The notes beneath the pieces were generated by a model, which was not told the DNA's origin, did no database searches, and was given only the letters and a program-made list of their open reading frames with translations. Of a stretch of 64,000 bases of DNA, positions 1-8,802 are shown piece after piece. The stretch comes from Gammaproteobacteria bacterium. Lineage in GTDB: Bacteria; Pseudomonadota; Gammaproteobacteria; Arenicellales; Arenicellaceae. The stretch lies in assembly GCA_022447525.1 (NCBI GenBank), contig JAKVBA010000009.1:29592-93591 (forward strand), written 5' to 3'. Position 1 is the stretch's first letter, and every line of letters begins with the position of its first letter. Made by a program: the position numbers and the translations under genes.

Positions 1-2
1 CG

Positions 3-452
3 GGTGACGCCGGAGTGATTCAAGGTATGAGACAGACGGCCATAAAACGCATGATAATCCTTTCTGTTGATGCCTCGGTGGACGCGAGAAAGGGTTTAGA
101 CCAAGCTCCGAAAGAGCCAAGTATCGCCAACACCTTGGCCGCTATGTCTAATATTCAATTGCACCGCTACAACATTGCTACTATCGAATTATTAGAAGAG
201 CAAATTAAAACTTGGGCGGAACAATTGTCAACACCTGAGCAACAAGTAGAACCCTTTCTTATTAATATAAGTTTGAATGACGTTCAAGACGAAGCAAGTA
301 AAGCTCGGCTTCAGTCCATTCCGACCAGCTTGTCTTTGAGCAAAGATGACGTATCTCTACTCATTGAAACTGGTAAGAATCTGCTCCATTCAAATGCTGA
401 AATGCAGCGCTTGCTCGACCACATTGGTTCTAAAGGTACGGTTGGCCAATAG
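3..452 (+). CDS. Patatin-like phospholipase family protein, C-terminal fragment
   Basis: The reading frame is open to the left edge of the window, so only the C-terminal ~150 residues are present and any start codon inside (GTG at 15) is not the real start. The fragment has the tail pattern of bacterial patatin-like lipases: a beta strand ending in SVDAS (where these proteins have V-D-A after the catalytic Asp region), then a long helical stretch, and near the end IPTSLSLSKDD followed by a helix ETGKNLLHSN. In full-length relatives the end runs 'PT-F-L-...-LI-GR-LL'. The G-x-S-x-G nucleophile motif and the DGG catalytic Asp lie outside the window. The family hydrolyses acyl ester bonds of lipids. 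The assignment rests on tail pattern only. Confidence 0.6.
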   Translation, partial: GDAGVIQGMRQTAIKRMIILSVDASVDARKGLDQAPKEPSIANTLAAMSNIQLHRYNIATIELLEEQIKTWAEQLSTPEQQVEPFLINISLNDVQDEASKARLQSIPTSLSLSKDDVSLLIETGKNLLHSNAEMQRLLDHIGSKGTVGQ

Positions 453-642
453 TCGACGCTTGGTAAGTTGAAAATTCTCGATAACAAAACTTTAGAAAGT
501 CGGTCGCCTTAATTGTGCATAGATATTTTGTATATTAGTCATCCAATTTTTATTGATCCTGCCATGGATTTGGAGCCTGACCAGCCGAATCCTTTGGCAC
601 TGGCGTTAGTTTGTCAGCGCTTTGATTTGGTTTAATTAAAAA

Positions 643-1839
643 ATGAACTCTCGTTTAACCATACTTACTTGTTTTCTAGTTCCGTTTTGTTGTAATACGC
701 TGGCTGGTGAAACCTCTTTGGATACGCTGCGAATAGCCACGTTTAACGTCAGTATTGAAGCAACAAACTATTTACCAAGAAAGGATGTAGCGGACGATCC
801 ATCGCGCGCGATAGTAGTTTCTGAGCATTTAGCCAGTGGTAATAACGAGCAAATTAGTAACGTTGCCCAAATCATTCAAAGAGTTCGCCCTGATATAATA
901 TTGCTCAATGAATTTGATTTCATAGCAGATAGTGAAAAAGGTATTGAGCTATTTGTTAAAAATTATTTAAACGTCTCTCAAGGCAATCAGCCCGCTTTAG
1001 ACCTTCCCTATTTCTATATTGCACCAAGTAACACTGGTCTCAGCACAGCTTTTGATTTAGATCGTAATGGTCGTAAAACTGGCGTTGCCGGAGATGCACA
1101 AGGATTCGGCTTTTACCCCGGTCAATATGGCATGGCTATTCTGTCGCGTTTTCCGATAGATTATAACCGTGCAAGAACTATGCAAAATTTTCTCTGGAAG
1201 GATATGCCAAACCATCTTAAGCCGAGAATTCCGAATGGTGAGGCATGGTATAGTGATGAACAATGGAGTCAACTTCGCTTGTCTTCAAAGTCGCATTGGG
1301 ATATCCCAATTAATACACCAAAGGGTGTCATACATATCATCGCCGCACATCCTACGCCCCCCACGTTTGACGGGTCGGAAGACAGAAATGGTAAGCGAAA
1401 TCATGATGAAATACGTTTTATCAGTGATTACTTATCAAGCGAACCTTACATCTACGATGACCAAGGTCGTAAGGGTGGGATAGATCAGGGATCGAGATTT
1501 GTGGTCTTGGGTGATCTAAACTCATCTCCCACTGAGGGAGAATCTATCAAGACTGGAATCAAGGGTTTATTAGATCATGCGTTGATAGATTCATCTTGTG
1601 AACCTAAATCAACTGCAGGTAAAAATGCGAGACCGGAGAATCAATATGCTGAGTATCATACTGCCGCATGGGGTTTAAGAGTCGACTACGCCTTGCCGTC
1701 TAGAGAAGGTTTGACGGTTGTAAATTGTGGTCTTTATTGGCCAACTAAAAGTTCACCCGAGTACAGCTTGATAGCCGACAGAAAATCATCTTCGGATCAT
1801 CGTTTGGTGTGGGTCGACGTGAGGCTTACGGAGCAATAA
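643..1839 (+). CDS. Secreted endonuclease/exonuclease/phosphatase (EEP) family protein
   Basis: A 398-residue protein with a signal peptide (about residues 1-21, hydrophobic core LTILTCFLVPF, cleavage near LAG-ET). The EEP fold motifs appear in order: RIATFNVS near 30-37, RPDIILLNEFDF near 86-97 (the metal-binding Glu), AAHPTPPTFDGSEDRNG near 234-250, VVLGDLNSSP near 287-296 (catalytic D-x-N), RVDYALPS near 346-353 and SSSDHRLVWVD near 383-393 (catalytic Asp-His). All catalytic positions expected for this metal-dependent phosphohydrolase fold are present. Substrate cannot be told: secreted members include nucleases, phosphatases and sphingomyelinase-like enzymes. There is no strong Shine-Dalgarno before the ATG. 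It stands alone, with about 190 bp and 485 bp of noncoding DNA either side. Confidence 0.85.
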   Translation: MNSRLTILTCFLVPFCCNTLAGETSLDTLRIATFNVSIEATNYLPRKDVADDPSRAIVVSEHLASGNNEQISNVAQIIQRVRPDIILLNEFDFIADSEKGIELFVKNYLNVSQGNQPALDLPYFYIAPSNTGLSTAFDLDRNGRKTGVAGDAQGFGFYPGQYGMAILSRFPIDYNRARTMQNFLWKDMPNHLKPRIPNGEAWYSDEQWSQLRLSSKSHWDIPINTPKGVIHIIAAHPTPPTFDGSEDRNGKRNHDEIRFISDYLSSEPYIYDDQGRKGGIDQGSRFVVLGDLNSSPTEGESIKTGIKGLLDHALIDSSCEPKSTAGKNARPENQYAEYHTAAWGLRVDYALPSREGLTVVNCGLYWPTKSSPEYSLIADRKSSSDHRLVWVDVRLTEQ

Positions 1840-2324
1840 GAGAAGCTCTTTCGATTTCATAATAAAGTACCTTTTTCGTATTTGATGAAATTTAGCAGAC
1901 AGATCCATAGAACCTTAATAAAGTAATCGTCCTCATACGCTGATTTATTTGACCTCGAGTTGGCGTCAATAGTGTGACCTGAGACAAAGAGATGACGAAG
2001 TTGCACATCGATAGTAGCTATGGAGAGCTGACGCTAGTAAGGGTATGGTTACGCTAAGGTGGGCAAGGCGAGCCTGATTGTGCACGGCGTCATTGTTAAA
2101 AAAATAACACCCTAATTTTGCAATCCCTGAAAAATCAGAAGGTAGTGATAATCCAGCAAACAGACTTTACAAGCATAGCCATGATTGGGCGATCATGTTC
2201 AGATTCAGATAGATTTGGTTCTCAGACCTCTTCTGATAAGATGCGGCTTTATGGTTAGAGAGGCCCTAGAGAAAACGATTGTAGTGTTATTGAAACGGTC
2301 TGAATTGATTTGCCTTTTAAAAAT
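1840..2324. other. Intergenic region, no gene seen
   Basis: About 485 bp between the EEP-family gene and the glycosyltransferase. All frames are broken by frequent stops, and I see no convincing terminator hairpin, inverted repeat or RNA gene. The promoter of the glycosyltransferase should lie in its right half, but no clear -35/-10 pair stands out. Confidence 0.5.
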
Positions 2325-3470
2325 ATGCGTAAAAAGATCGCCTACTTCGTAAGTCACCCGATTCAATATCAAGCTCCGTTGTTGAGAAAAATCTCAGAGG
2401 AGTGTGGTTTTGATTTACATGTTTTTTTCTTGTCAGATCTCTCTACAGGGTCTTATTTAGACACCGGCTTTGGTCAGTCAATCGAATGGGATATCCCTTT
2501 GACCTCTGGGTATTCTCATGAATTTCTAGAATCGACATTTTTGAACGGAGATTTTTCATTGAAGAATCCCAAAGTGAAACTCCGATCCGTTTTTAAGGCA
2601 ATAAGAAAAGAGTCGTGGGATGCAGTTTGGATTCATGGTTATGGCAATATGGCTCTTTTAGCTGTACTCGTATTAGCAAGGTTAAAGGGATTGCCTTATT
2701 TTTATCGAGCTGATTCGACCTTGCTCTGTTCTTCACCGTCTACTGCTAAAGACTTATTCTTAAGTTCCTTGGTGAAGAATGCACAGGCACTTCTTTGGTC
2801 CTCAACAGATAATTTGGAGTACTACAAGCATTATGGTGCCAAAGAGTCTCAATTGTTTTTTATGCCCTTGGCGGTCGACAATGAAGCCTTTCAAAAACAA
2901 CTGAAACCTAAAAAGTCAGTGACTAACGCTCCAGTGAAATTTTTGTTTGCGTCGAAGTTTGTAAGTCGAAAAAAAGCGGATTTGCTGCTGCACGCATTTG
3001 CTAATTTGCCTGACGAGTTTCGATCCAGAGCGACTCTAACTCTGGCTGGCTCGGGGCCGTTACAACATCAACTTGAAGAACAGACAGTGAATCTACAACT
3101 TGAAAATAATATTTCGTTCGTTGGATTTGTAAATCAACAGCAGATGCCGACTCTGCTTTGCGAGCATGACGTCTTTGTACTACCTTCAGTGATGGAGCCG
3201 TTTGGGTTAATCGTCAATGAGGCTATGAATTTGTCAAAGCCAGTGATCGTAACGGATCAAGTTGGTTGTGCAAGAGATTTGGTTGAGCACGGGCTTAATG
3301 GTTGGGTGGCTAAAGCAGACGATGTCGCTTCCATGACCTCAGTCTTACTATCGGCTTTGGAGTCTAGTGCTAACTTAGAGGATATGGGAAAACAGAGTCT
3401 TAAACGAATAAATCAGTGGGGTTTCAATCAGAATATCGAGGGGCTTTCACGGGCGGTTGATGCACTATAA
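2325..3470 (+). CDS. Glycosyltransferase family 4 protein
   Basis: A 381-residue GT-B fold protein from the ATG at 2325; an in-frame TTG at 2310 would add five residues but is less likely. The N-terminal half has the acceptor-side motif YFVSHPIQYQAPLLRKI, typical of GT4 enzymes of surface-polysaccharide clusters. The C-terminal half has the nucleotide-sugar domain: FLFASKFVSRKKADLLL, LAGSGP, SFVGFVNQQQMP and VMEPFGLIVNEAM (the EPFG-E motif that contacts the donor). It probably transfers a sugar to a glycan or lipid acceptor at the inner membrane face. It is not inside a polysaccharide cluster; its neighbours are an EEP-family protein and ubiB, so no pathway can be given. Confidence 0.88.
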   Translation: MRKKIAYFVSHPIQYQAPLLRKISEECGFDLHVFFLSDLSTGSYLDTGFGQSIEWDIPLTSGYSHEFLESTFLNGDFSLKNPKVKLRSVFKAIRKESWDAVWIHGYGNMALLAVLVLARLKGLPYFYRADSTLLCSSPSTAKDLFLSSLVKNAQALLWSSTDNLEYYKHYGAKESQLFFMPLAVDNEAFQKQLKPKKSVTNAPVKFLFASKFVSRKKADLLLHAFANLPDEFRSRATLTLAGSGPLQHQLEEQTVNLQLENNISFVGFVNQQQMPTLLCEHDVFVLPSVMEPFGLIVNEAMNLSKPVIVTDQVGCARDLVEHGLNGWVAKADDVASMTSVLLSALESSANLEDMGKQSLKRINQWGFNQNIEGLSRAVDAL

Positions 3471-3485
3471 GTAATTTTATTGCGG

Positions 3486-5123
3486 TCAAAACTCCGATCG
3501 TCCCCAAGCCAAGATTAAGCATGTAAAGGCTGCCCAAATTGGCGCAGAGCCGAATGTTTCTAGGTTGATCAAACCATAATAGTTAGCCAGAGCTGTTGCC
3601 AGCGAAATTGCAGTTAAACCTAGCAATATTGGTCGTTTAGAAGCTACCTTGATTTGCTTATTGCTCCTGGGTTTGGTCGCAGTTTCAATAGCAGTAGGTA
3701 ATTGTCTTAAAGCGCTCTGCCAAGCTGGTAGGTCTCGCTTTAGTTCCTCTAATAGCGTTTGCGGCGAGTACTGTCGTTTCATCCATTGCTCTAGAAATGG
3801 TTTAGCCGTTTCCCACAGATTAAGATCTGGGTAGAGTTGTCGGCCCAAGCCCTCAATGTTCAATAGAGTTTTGTACAACAATACCAGCTGGGGTTGTACT
3901 GGCATTTCAAAGCGACGAACCGTTTGAAAAAGCTGCATTAGAACTTTACCAAATGAAATCTCACTCAATGGCTTAGCGAAAATTGGTTCACAGACCACGC
4001 GAATTGCTTGCTCAAACTCAGTCGCTTTGGTGCCTTTTGGTACCCAGCCGGAGCGGATATGTGTTTGGGTGATAGCCCAATAATCGCGGTTAAAAAAGCC
4101 AAGGAGTATCTCGCCTAGATATCGTTGATCAGCCTTTTCTAGAGTGCCCATGATGCCGAAATCGATCGCAATCCATTGACCTTTATCTGACACAAAAATA
4201 TTGCCAGCGTGCATGTCGGCGTGAAAAAAATTGTAGTCAAATGCCTGCCGAAAGAATATGCCCACGGCGTCTTCCGACAACTTTTTAAAATCCACACCCT
4301 GAGTTTTTAAGGTTTCGAGTTCTCTTATTGAAACCCCGCTTATCTTTTCCATTACCAGCACGTTTTCAGTGGTGTAGTCCCAATAGATACGTGGCAAATA
4401 AATGAGGTCGGACTGCTCGAAATCAGCGCCCATTCTGGCGCCGTTGGCGGCTTCAATTCGCAGGTCTAATTCATCAAGAATGGTGTTTTCATACTCATTT
4501 ATTACGTCTAGTGGACGGAATTGCGCACCTCGTGACCAATGAGTTTGCAGAAAGCGAGCAAAGCGGTACATCACCCTTAAATCGCTTTTAATAATCGCTT
4601 CAATACCTGGGCGTATGACTTTAATGATGACCTCATCGGTTGTCGTACGATTTTGCCCCTCTATTGCCAATCCTTCTCTCAAGGTAGCTGAATGTACTTG
4701 TGCAACAGAAGCAGATGCTAAAGGTTGAACGTCAATATTGGTAAAAATATCGTTTAGATCGTCACCATAAGCGTTACGAATGATTTGCATTGACTGCTCG
4801 GCAGGAATCGGTGCAACTTTGTCTTGCAGCAAGGCTAACTCTTGCGCTATGTCAGCTGGCAGAAGATCCGGGCGAGTTGAGAGAGCTTGTCCAAGCTTGA
4901 CGAAAACGGGGCCGAGTTCTTCCAATGCTAAGCGCACTCGTTCTCCAATGGGCAGCGGGTGCTTCTTCACTCTACCCAATGCAAAGCCCGCAAAGATTTT
5001 CGCAGGGTAGGGTAGTTGCAGAGGCTCGACCAACTGATAGAGCGCATACTTTTTGAACACTTTACGGATTTGCAGAATTCGGAAAATCGAACTCACGGGT
5101 TTGGCAATAGATTGATCGCTCAT
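3486..5123 (-). CDS. ubiB: Ubiquinone biosynthesis ATPase/kinase-like protein UbiB
   Basis: A 545-residue ABC1/ADCK/UbiB-family protein. The diagnostic KxGQ motif is K76-L-G-Q79, followed by STRPDLLP. The Ala-rich nucleotide loop is ASASVAQVHSA (137-147), the kinase-like lysine is in IIKVIRPGI (K168), the catalytic loop is HADMHAGN (301-308) and the metal-binding DFG is at 321-323. About 12 extra residues precede the K168 strand. Two C-terminal hydrophobic segments (about 496-513 and 525-541) are the expected membrane anchor. In known relatives the protein supports ubiquinone ring modification at the inner membrane, probably by extracting precursors. It is last in the minus-strand order ubiE-ubiJ-ubiB, as in other gammaproteobacteria. 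Confidence 0.97.
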   Translation of the reverse strand: MSDQSIAKPVSSIFRILQIRKVFKKYALYQLVEPLQLPYPAKIFAGFALGRVKKHPLPIGERVRLALEELGPVFVKLGQALSTRPDLLPADIAQELALLQDKVAPIPAEQSMQIIRNAYGDDLNDIFTNIDVQPLASASVAQVHSATLREGLAIEGQNRTTTDEVIIKVIRPGIEAIIKSDLRVMYRFARFLQTHWSRGAQFRPLDVINEYENTILDELDLRIEAANGARMGADFEQSDLIYLPRIYWDYTTENVLVMEKISGVSIRELETLKTQGVDFKKLSEDAVGIFFRQAFDYNFFHADMHAGNIFVSDKGQWIAIDFGIMGTLEKADQRYLGEILLGFFNRDYWAITQTHIRSGWVPKGTKATEFEQAIRVVCEPIFAKPLSEISFGKVLMQLFQTVRRFEMPVQPQLVLLYKTLLNIEGLGRQLYPDLNLWETAKPFLEQWMKRQYSPQTLLEELKRDLPAWQSALRQLPTAIETATKPRSNKQIKVASKRPILLGLTAISLATALANYYGLINLETFGSAPIWAAFTCLILAWGRSEF

Positions 5124-5166
5124 GTAGTTTTTGTGCTACCTCTGCTAGGTTCCAAAAAATCTCATA

Positions 5167-5763
5167 TCAATTCGTTCGATTAAGTAGGTCAGCCAAGCGA
5201 GATCCAAGCATATCAACGTCGGCCCTAATATCTTCTACATCGTTAAGAAAATCATTAATTTGCTGTTTGTCTGCCAACACCTGCAAGTCGTTGGCAATCA
5301 AATTGGTGACAAAGTCATGTAATTGAGATCGAGATTCTTCAACAAACTCTCTTGCTTGCCCAGCAACCGCACCAGCCGCTTTTGCTGGAGCAGAGCCAAT
5401 TTGTTCTGCCAACATCGCTTCCCAATCGATGTTTAAATCGCCAATAACTTGCGCGAACCGCTGACCTATTAGGGGATCACCTTTCATCTCTAATTCGCCG
5501 GCTTTTAAATCGGCATTATCCAAGCCATCGCGTCCAAGTTTGATGACGGCGGAGATTGTTGTGCTCAAGGTGACGTCAGAATAGTCTGGCGTTTGCGAGT
5601 CCAATTCTATGCCGTCATCTCTTGGCGTAATTGTAAGTGATTGGTCGAAATCCTTGATGTGCAATGTCATCACCTTACCGCTAAGCTTTTCGAGTCGAGC
5701 CCGAGTCGCTTTATCGTGTTCAAGTGCTTTGTTGCTTGCTAGTTCAAGTAATCCGAAAAACAT
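5167..5763 (-). CDS. ubiJ: Ubiquinone biosynthesis accessory factor UbiJ (SCP2 domain)
   Basis: A 198-residue protein between ubiE and ubiB. The N-terminal ~100 residues have the SCP2-like sterol/lipid carrier pattern (LEKLSGKVMTLHIKDFDQSLTITP, then SDVTLSTTISAVIKLGRDG, then LEMKGDPLIGQRFAQVIGDLNIDWE), and the tail is a helical, probably coiled-coil region (AREFVEESRSQLHDFVTN to the end). UbiJ and UbiK in E. coli form part of the soluble Ubi complex, where UbiJ is thought to hold the hydrophobic intermediates. Length and position agree with the family. An AGGG lies just before the ATG; the gap to ubiB is 43 bp. Confidence 0.93.
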   Translation of the reverse strand: MFFGLLELASNKALEHDKATRARLEKLSGKVMTLHIKDFDQSLTITPRDDGIELDSQTPDYSDVTLSTTISAVIKLGRDGLDNADLKAGELEMKGDPLIGQRFAQVIGDLNIDWEAMLAEQIGSAPAKAAGAVAGQAREFVEESRSQLHDFVTNLIANDLQVLADKQQINDFLNDVEDIRADVDMLGSRLADLLNRTN

Positions 5764-5818
5764 AATTCGCCCTAATGCTTATGATGCTGCGCCTAGAAAA
5801 AATCGCTACTGTAAAAAG

Positions 5819-6565
5819 CTAGTATTTATAGCCTATATGCAATGCCACAACGCCACCGGTTAAATTATGATATCGCACACGATCAAAGCCCGCGTCCAGC
5901 ATCATTTGTTTCAATTCTTCTTGAGGCGGATGCTTGCGAATGGACTCAACCAAATACTGATAGCTATCGCGGTCGTTAGCGATGACTTCACCGATCTTCG
6001 GAATTACATTAAACGAATAGGCGTCGTAGATACTTCTGAATGTTGCGTTTGTCGGCCGAGAAAATTCCAGGATGATCGCTCGGCCACCCGGTTTTAGGCA
6101 TCTGACCATTGACTGCAATGCCACATCTTTGTGGGTAACATTTCTCAAGCCAAAGCTGATTGATATGCAATCAAATGTGTTGTCTGCAAAAGGCAGATTT
6201 TCTGCATTCACCAAGCAATAGTCGACATTGCCTGCGATGCCAGCGTCGGTGAGTCGTTTTCGGCCCTCAGCTAACATTGCCTCATTGATGTCGGTGACAA
6301 TCACCTGACCATAAGACCCAACCTTTTTCGCAAACTTAAGAGATAGATCACCGCTACCGGCAGCAAGGTCTAGGACCTTGTCGCCTACGTTTACGCCACT
6401 TTGAGCCACCGCAAACCATTTCCATGCTCGATGTACACCCATCGACATGGCGTCATTCATGATGTCATAATTTCCCGCTACGGAGCGAAATACCTCTCCA
6501 ACCAGACCTTGTTTGTCTTGCTCGTTAACTTCTTTAAAGCCGAAATGTGTTTTTTGATCGTTCAT
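5819..6565 (-). CDS. ubiE: Bifunctional demethylmenaquinone/2-methoxy-6-polyprenyl-benzoquinol methyltransferase UbiE
   Basis: A 248-residue class I SAM-dependent methyltransferase. Family signatures are [23 protein letters not shown] near the start, [17 protein letters not shown], the SAM-binding [17 protein letters not shown] (motif I), [22 protein letters not shown] and the C-terminal [12 protein letters not shown]. It C-methylates the benzoquinol ring in ubiquinone synthesis and demethylmenaquinol in menaquinone synthesis. It is first in the minus-strand ubiE-ubiJ-ubiB group; 55 bp separate it from ubiJ. There is no clear Shine-Dalgarno before its ATG. Confidence 0.97.
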   Translation of the reverse strand: MNDQKTHFGFKEVNEQDKQGLVGEVFRSVAGNYDIMNDAMSMGVHRAWKWFAVAQSGVNVGDKVLDLAAGSGDLSLKFAKKVGSYGQVIVTDINEAMLAEGRKRLTDAGIAGNVDYCLVNAENLPFADNTFDCISISFGLRNVTHKDVALQSMVRCLKPGGRAIILEFSRPTNATFRSIYDAYSFNVIPKIGEVIANDRDSYQYLVESIRKHPPQEELKQMMLDAGFDRVRYHNLTGGVVALHIGYKY

Positions 6566-6632
6566 AATTAGGTTAGCAATTTAAGCTAGGCAGAATATCG
6601 CCGTGAGTCAATTATAGACTAGTCTGATCTAG

Positions 6633-6828
6633 GGAGCCTCTGATTAATTAAAGATGATTTCGGCAACAACGCTGATGGACGCTTAAAACCTTACCTTATG
6701 GAGCTTTGAGATTATTTCGCGGTTTGCGTTATTGTTTTTTTGCCATGACTCGCCATGGCTACAAAACAATGTCTTGAATGCAAAATAAGCACAAGGTCAG
6801 AGACCGTTGGTAATTAATCAGAGGTTCC
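6633..6828. mobile_element. MITE-like element with terminal inverted repeats and CTAG target duplication
   Basis: The ends are inverted copies: 6633-6650 reads GGAGCCTCTGATTAATTA and 6811-6828 is its reverse complement with one mismatch. Both are flanked directly by CTAG (6629-6632 and 6829-6832), a good candidate for a 4-bp target-site duplication. The 196-bp interior has no gene. It holds a second, internal inverted repeat (arms 6731-6747 and 6754-6770, 15 of 17 positions matching). Short length, terminal repeats, target duplication and no transposase are the marks of a MITE mobilised in trans. A 4-bp CTAG duplication would fit an IS5-like transposase, but that is inference. The right end overlaps the 3' end of the DUF971 gene. 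Confidence 0.8.
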
Positions 6829-7201
6829 CTAGGTATTGATCGTTGTCTTGGGCTTCTCTAGATGTCCCGTTGTCGGCAAGTCGATTCAAATAGTCTTGCC
6901 ATTTCTCCGTTCGTTTTTCTCCTAGTTCATAAAGATAATCCCAGGAGTAAATGCCGGAATTGTGAGCATCGGAGTAAATAAATTTCACTGCATAGTTCCC
7001 AATAGGTTCAATCGAGACAATATTGACATTTTCTTTGCCAACTTGCAGGACCTCCTGACCGGGGCCATGACCTTTGACTTCAGCGGATGGAGAATAGACC
7101 CGGAGGTACTCGCAGGGCAACATGAATCGTTGATCCCCGAAACTGATCTCGAGGACTCTGGACTTGCTGTGTAACTTAATTTCGGTAGGTGTGTGGTTCA
7201 T
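6818..7201 (-). CDS. DUF971 / gamma-butyrobetaine hydroxylase-like N-terminal domain protein
   Basis: A 127-residue single-domain protein. It matches the small DUF971 family that resembles the N-terminal domain of gamma-butyrobetaine hydroxylase: TPTEIKLHSKSRVLEISF, the substrate-like strand LPCEYLRVYSPSAEVKGHGPGQ, then VNIVSIEPIGNYAVKFIYSDAHNSGIYSWDYLYELG. The family is small and of unclear biochemical role, sometimes linked to Fe-S or cofactor biology. The last codons (Gly-Asn-Leu-stop) lie in the inverted repeat of the adjoining MITE-like element, so the native C-terminus has been replaced. The conserved domain ends about 20 residues earlier, so function is probably kept. Confidence 0.85.
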   Translation of the reverse strand: MNHTPTEIKLHSKSRVLEISFGDQRFMLPCEYLRVYSPSAEVKGHGPGQEVLQVGKENVNIVSIEPIGNYAVKFIYSDAHNSGIYSWDYLYELGEKRTEKWQDYLNRLADNGTSREAQDNDQYLGNL

Positions 7202-7283
7202 GCGCAGTAGTATATCTGCTTCGATAATAAATGGCTGTTAGCTCGTATATATCCTTCATAGCATTTTAAATGGGTGGTAATAC

Positions 7284-7682
7284 ATGTGTGTGGACAAATT
7301 TCATGCTATTTTCTGTTCAAACTCACCCTCTTTCACTTGGTATGGAACCGACTTAAATGATTATGGCAATTTGTTTGGTGGCACGCTTTTAAAATGGCTA
7401 GATGAAATAGCTTATATTCGCGTGAGCCTGGATTTTCCAGGGCGTCATTTTGTTACGATTGGCTTGGACAATGTGGAGTTTAGGCACCCTATCAGTGAGG
7501 GACAGATTTTGCGCTTTCGTTGCACTAAAATACGTCTGGGAAATACTTCCGTGACCTATAATGTGAAGGTTTACGGTGCCCGCTACGAGGTAGAGTCAGA
7601 GGCCGTACTATTTGAGAATAATATTTCCTTCGTTTGTGTGGATGAGAATGGGCAAAAGATGGCCATACAAAAGCCCGAGTAA
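7284..7682 (+). CDS. Acyl-CoA thioesterase, hotdog fold (YciA-like)
   Basis: A 132-residue hotdog-fold protein. The segment DLNDYGNLFGGTLLKWLDEIAYI holds the N-x-x-GNLFGG-x-LL-x-W-x-D signature of YciA/BACH-type acyl-CoA thioesterases, with Asn and Asp at the expected catalytic sites. The rest follows the fold: TIGLDNVEFRHPISEGQILRFRC, then a central strand YNVKVYGAR. It is expected to hydrolyse acyl-CoA to free acid and CoA in the cytoplasm. It is a little shorter than YciA at the C-terminus. The DUF6498 gene starts inside its last codons, suggesting translational coupling. Confidence 0.85.
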   Translation: MCVDKFHAIFCSNSPSFTWYGTDLNDYGNLFGGTLLKWLDEIAYIRVSLDFPGRHFVTIGLDNVEFRHPISEGQILRFRCTKIRLGNTSVTYNVKVYGARYEVESEAVLFENNISFVCVDENGQKMAIQKPE

Positions 7683-8409
7683 GGTTGCTGGTACCCCAGC
7701 AAAGCAGTCGAGCGATTTGCGCCAGCTTAGCGATTTGTCTGGGAGAGCCAAACTTTCGATTGCCGCGCTGATCCTCTCTAATCTAGTGCCTCTTATAGGG
7801 GTGCTGTACTTTGATTGGGATCACCGCTTGGTCATTGCTTTATTTTGGATAGAGAATTTAATTATCGGCGCTTTCAATATCCTCAAAATGACTGGCGCTA
7901 TGGTGGTGGGTAAGAAGGTTGATTTATTTACTCCCGTTTTCTTTTTATTTCACTACGGGCTCTTTTGCACAGTGCACGGCGCTATTTTATGGGAGTTGCT
8001 CGAACTTGGTGAGGTTCCAAAGGTAGAGCAATTATTTGGTTTCGACACCTCAGGTTTTATAGGGCTCGTTGCCGACGGAGTAGGCGTGTTTTATGGTTTT
8101 GTGGATCTTTATTCGCCCGTGATCTGGTTAGGTATTGTCAGCATCGTACTGAGTAAAACCGTCTCTTTTATGGAAAACTTTATTCTAAAAGGTGAGATCC
8201 TATCGACTACGCCGAAAGACTTAATGGGCAAGCCTTATGGCAAGATTGTTGCGATGCACATTGGGGTGATACTCGGAGCATTTGCGATTCAAAAGTTTGG
8301 ATCTTCGGTGTGGATATTGGTGGTTATTATTGGGTTTAAGATGTTGGTCGATATTCTTACTCATCTGAATGACCATAAAGCGGGTGAACTCGAGACAATA
8401 CAGAGTTAA
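7642..8409 (+). CDS. DUF6498-like integral membrane protein
   Basis: A roughly 255-residue multi-spanning membrane protein with five or six hydrophobic segments. The first, IAALILSNLVPLIGVLYFDW, is followed by VIALFWIENLIIGAFNILKM, which resembles the 'N-x-x-P-x-x-G-...-W-...-YW-x-E-N' start of the DUF6498 family. FFLFHYGLFCTVHGAILW and a C-terminal pair (IVAMHIGVILGAFAI, VWILVVIIGFKMLVDILTHL) follow. The function of the family is unknown. The start is uncertain: ATG at 7642 and ATG at 7648 are both plausible, and both overlap the thioesterase gene by about 35-40 bp. Confidence 0.7.
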   Translation: MRMGKRWPYKSPSKVAGTPAKQSSDLRQLSDLSGRAKLSIAALILSNLVPLIGVLYFDWDHRLVIALFWIENLIIGAFNILKMTGAMVVGKKVDLFTPVFFLFHYGLFCTVHGAILWELLELGEVPKVEQLFGFDTSGFIGLVADGVGVFYGFVDLYSPVIWLGIVSIVLSKTVSFMENFILKGEILSTTPKDLMGKPYGKIVAMHIGVILGAFAIQKFGSSVWILVVIIGFKMLVDILTHLNDHKAGELETIQS

Positions 8410-8453
8410 TAAAACCTTCAGTTTGAGTTCAGAATAATCTGCCACAATGTAAT

Positions 8454-8726
8454 GGAATCTCTGATTTAATCGATTTTGCCTTTGGTGGCGTCTTTGCAGT
8501 AGGCAAGTAAGGCATCTGCGGATCCGTGTTAATCATTCTAAATTAATGAGTTAAAACGATGAGTGGGTAATGCGCAGCTCGACCCTGCAAGGGTTTGGAC
8601 CAAAAGCCTCTCACTCTTCGTTATAATATTTGGCAGAAGAATGTCTGTTGCGCGGTACATTGTCGCCTCGATTGAGAGACGTTTGGCACTCAAACAAAGG
8701 CTAAATTCGATTAAATCAGAATTTCC
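8454..8726. repeat. MITE-like element with imperfect terminal inverted repeats
   Basis: A 273-bp segment bounded by inverted repeats. The left arm (8454-8484) contains CTGATTTAATCGA then a TTTTGCCTTTG stretch; the right arm (8695-8726) is its reverse complement, with a perfect 13-base core and about 11 further bases matching with one gap and one mismatch. The interior has no open frame of note. No clear target-site duplication is visible. The outer bases (GGAA, then CTGATT, then AAT) resemble the ends of the element at 6633-6828, which may mean a shared or related transposase. It fills most of the gap before the SIMPL gene and contains a TATAAT at 8622-8627. Confidence 0.6.
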
Positions 8727-8802
8727 TGAGCTGTAAATTCTGACTAACTTAAATGTGACTCACTTGTCCTAGTTACATTGCATGGCTTTAAATGGAGGAA
8801 GC

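Noticed and set aside
564..635. Short gene-like frame (MDLEPDQPNPLALALV...) before the EEP-family gene
   Set aside because: Only 23 codons, no ribosome site, no recognised family; could be debris of an older gene.
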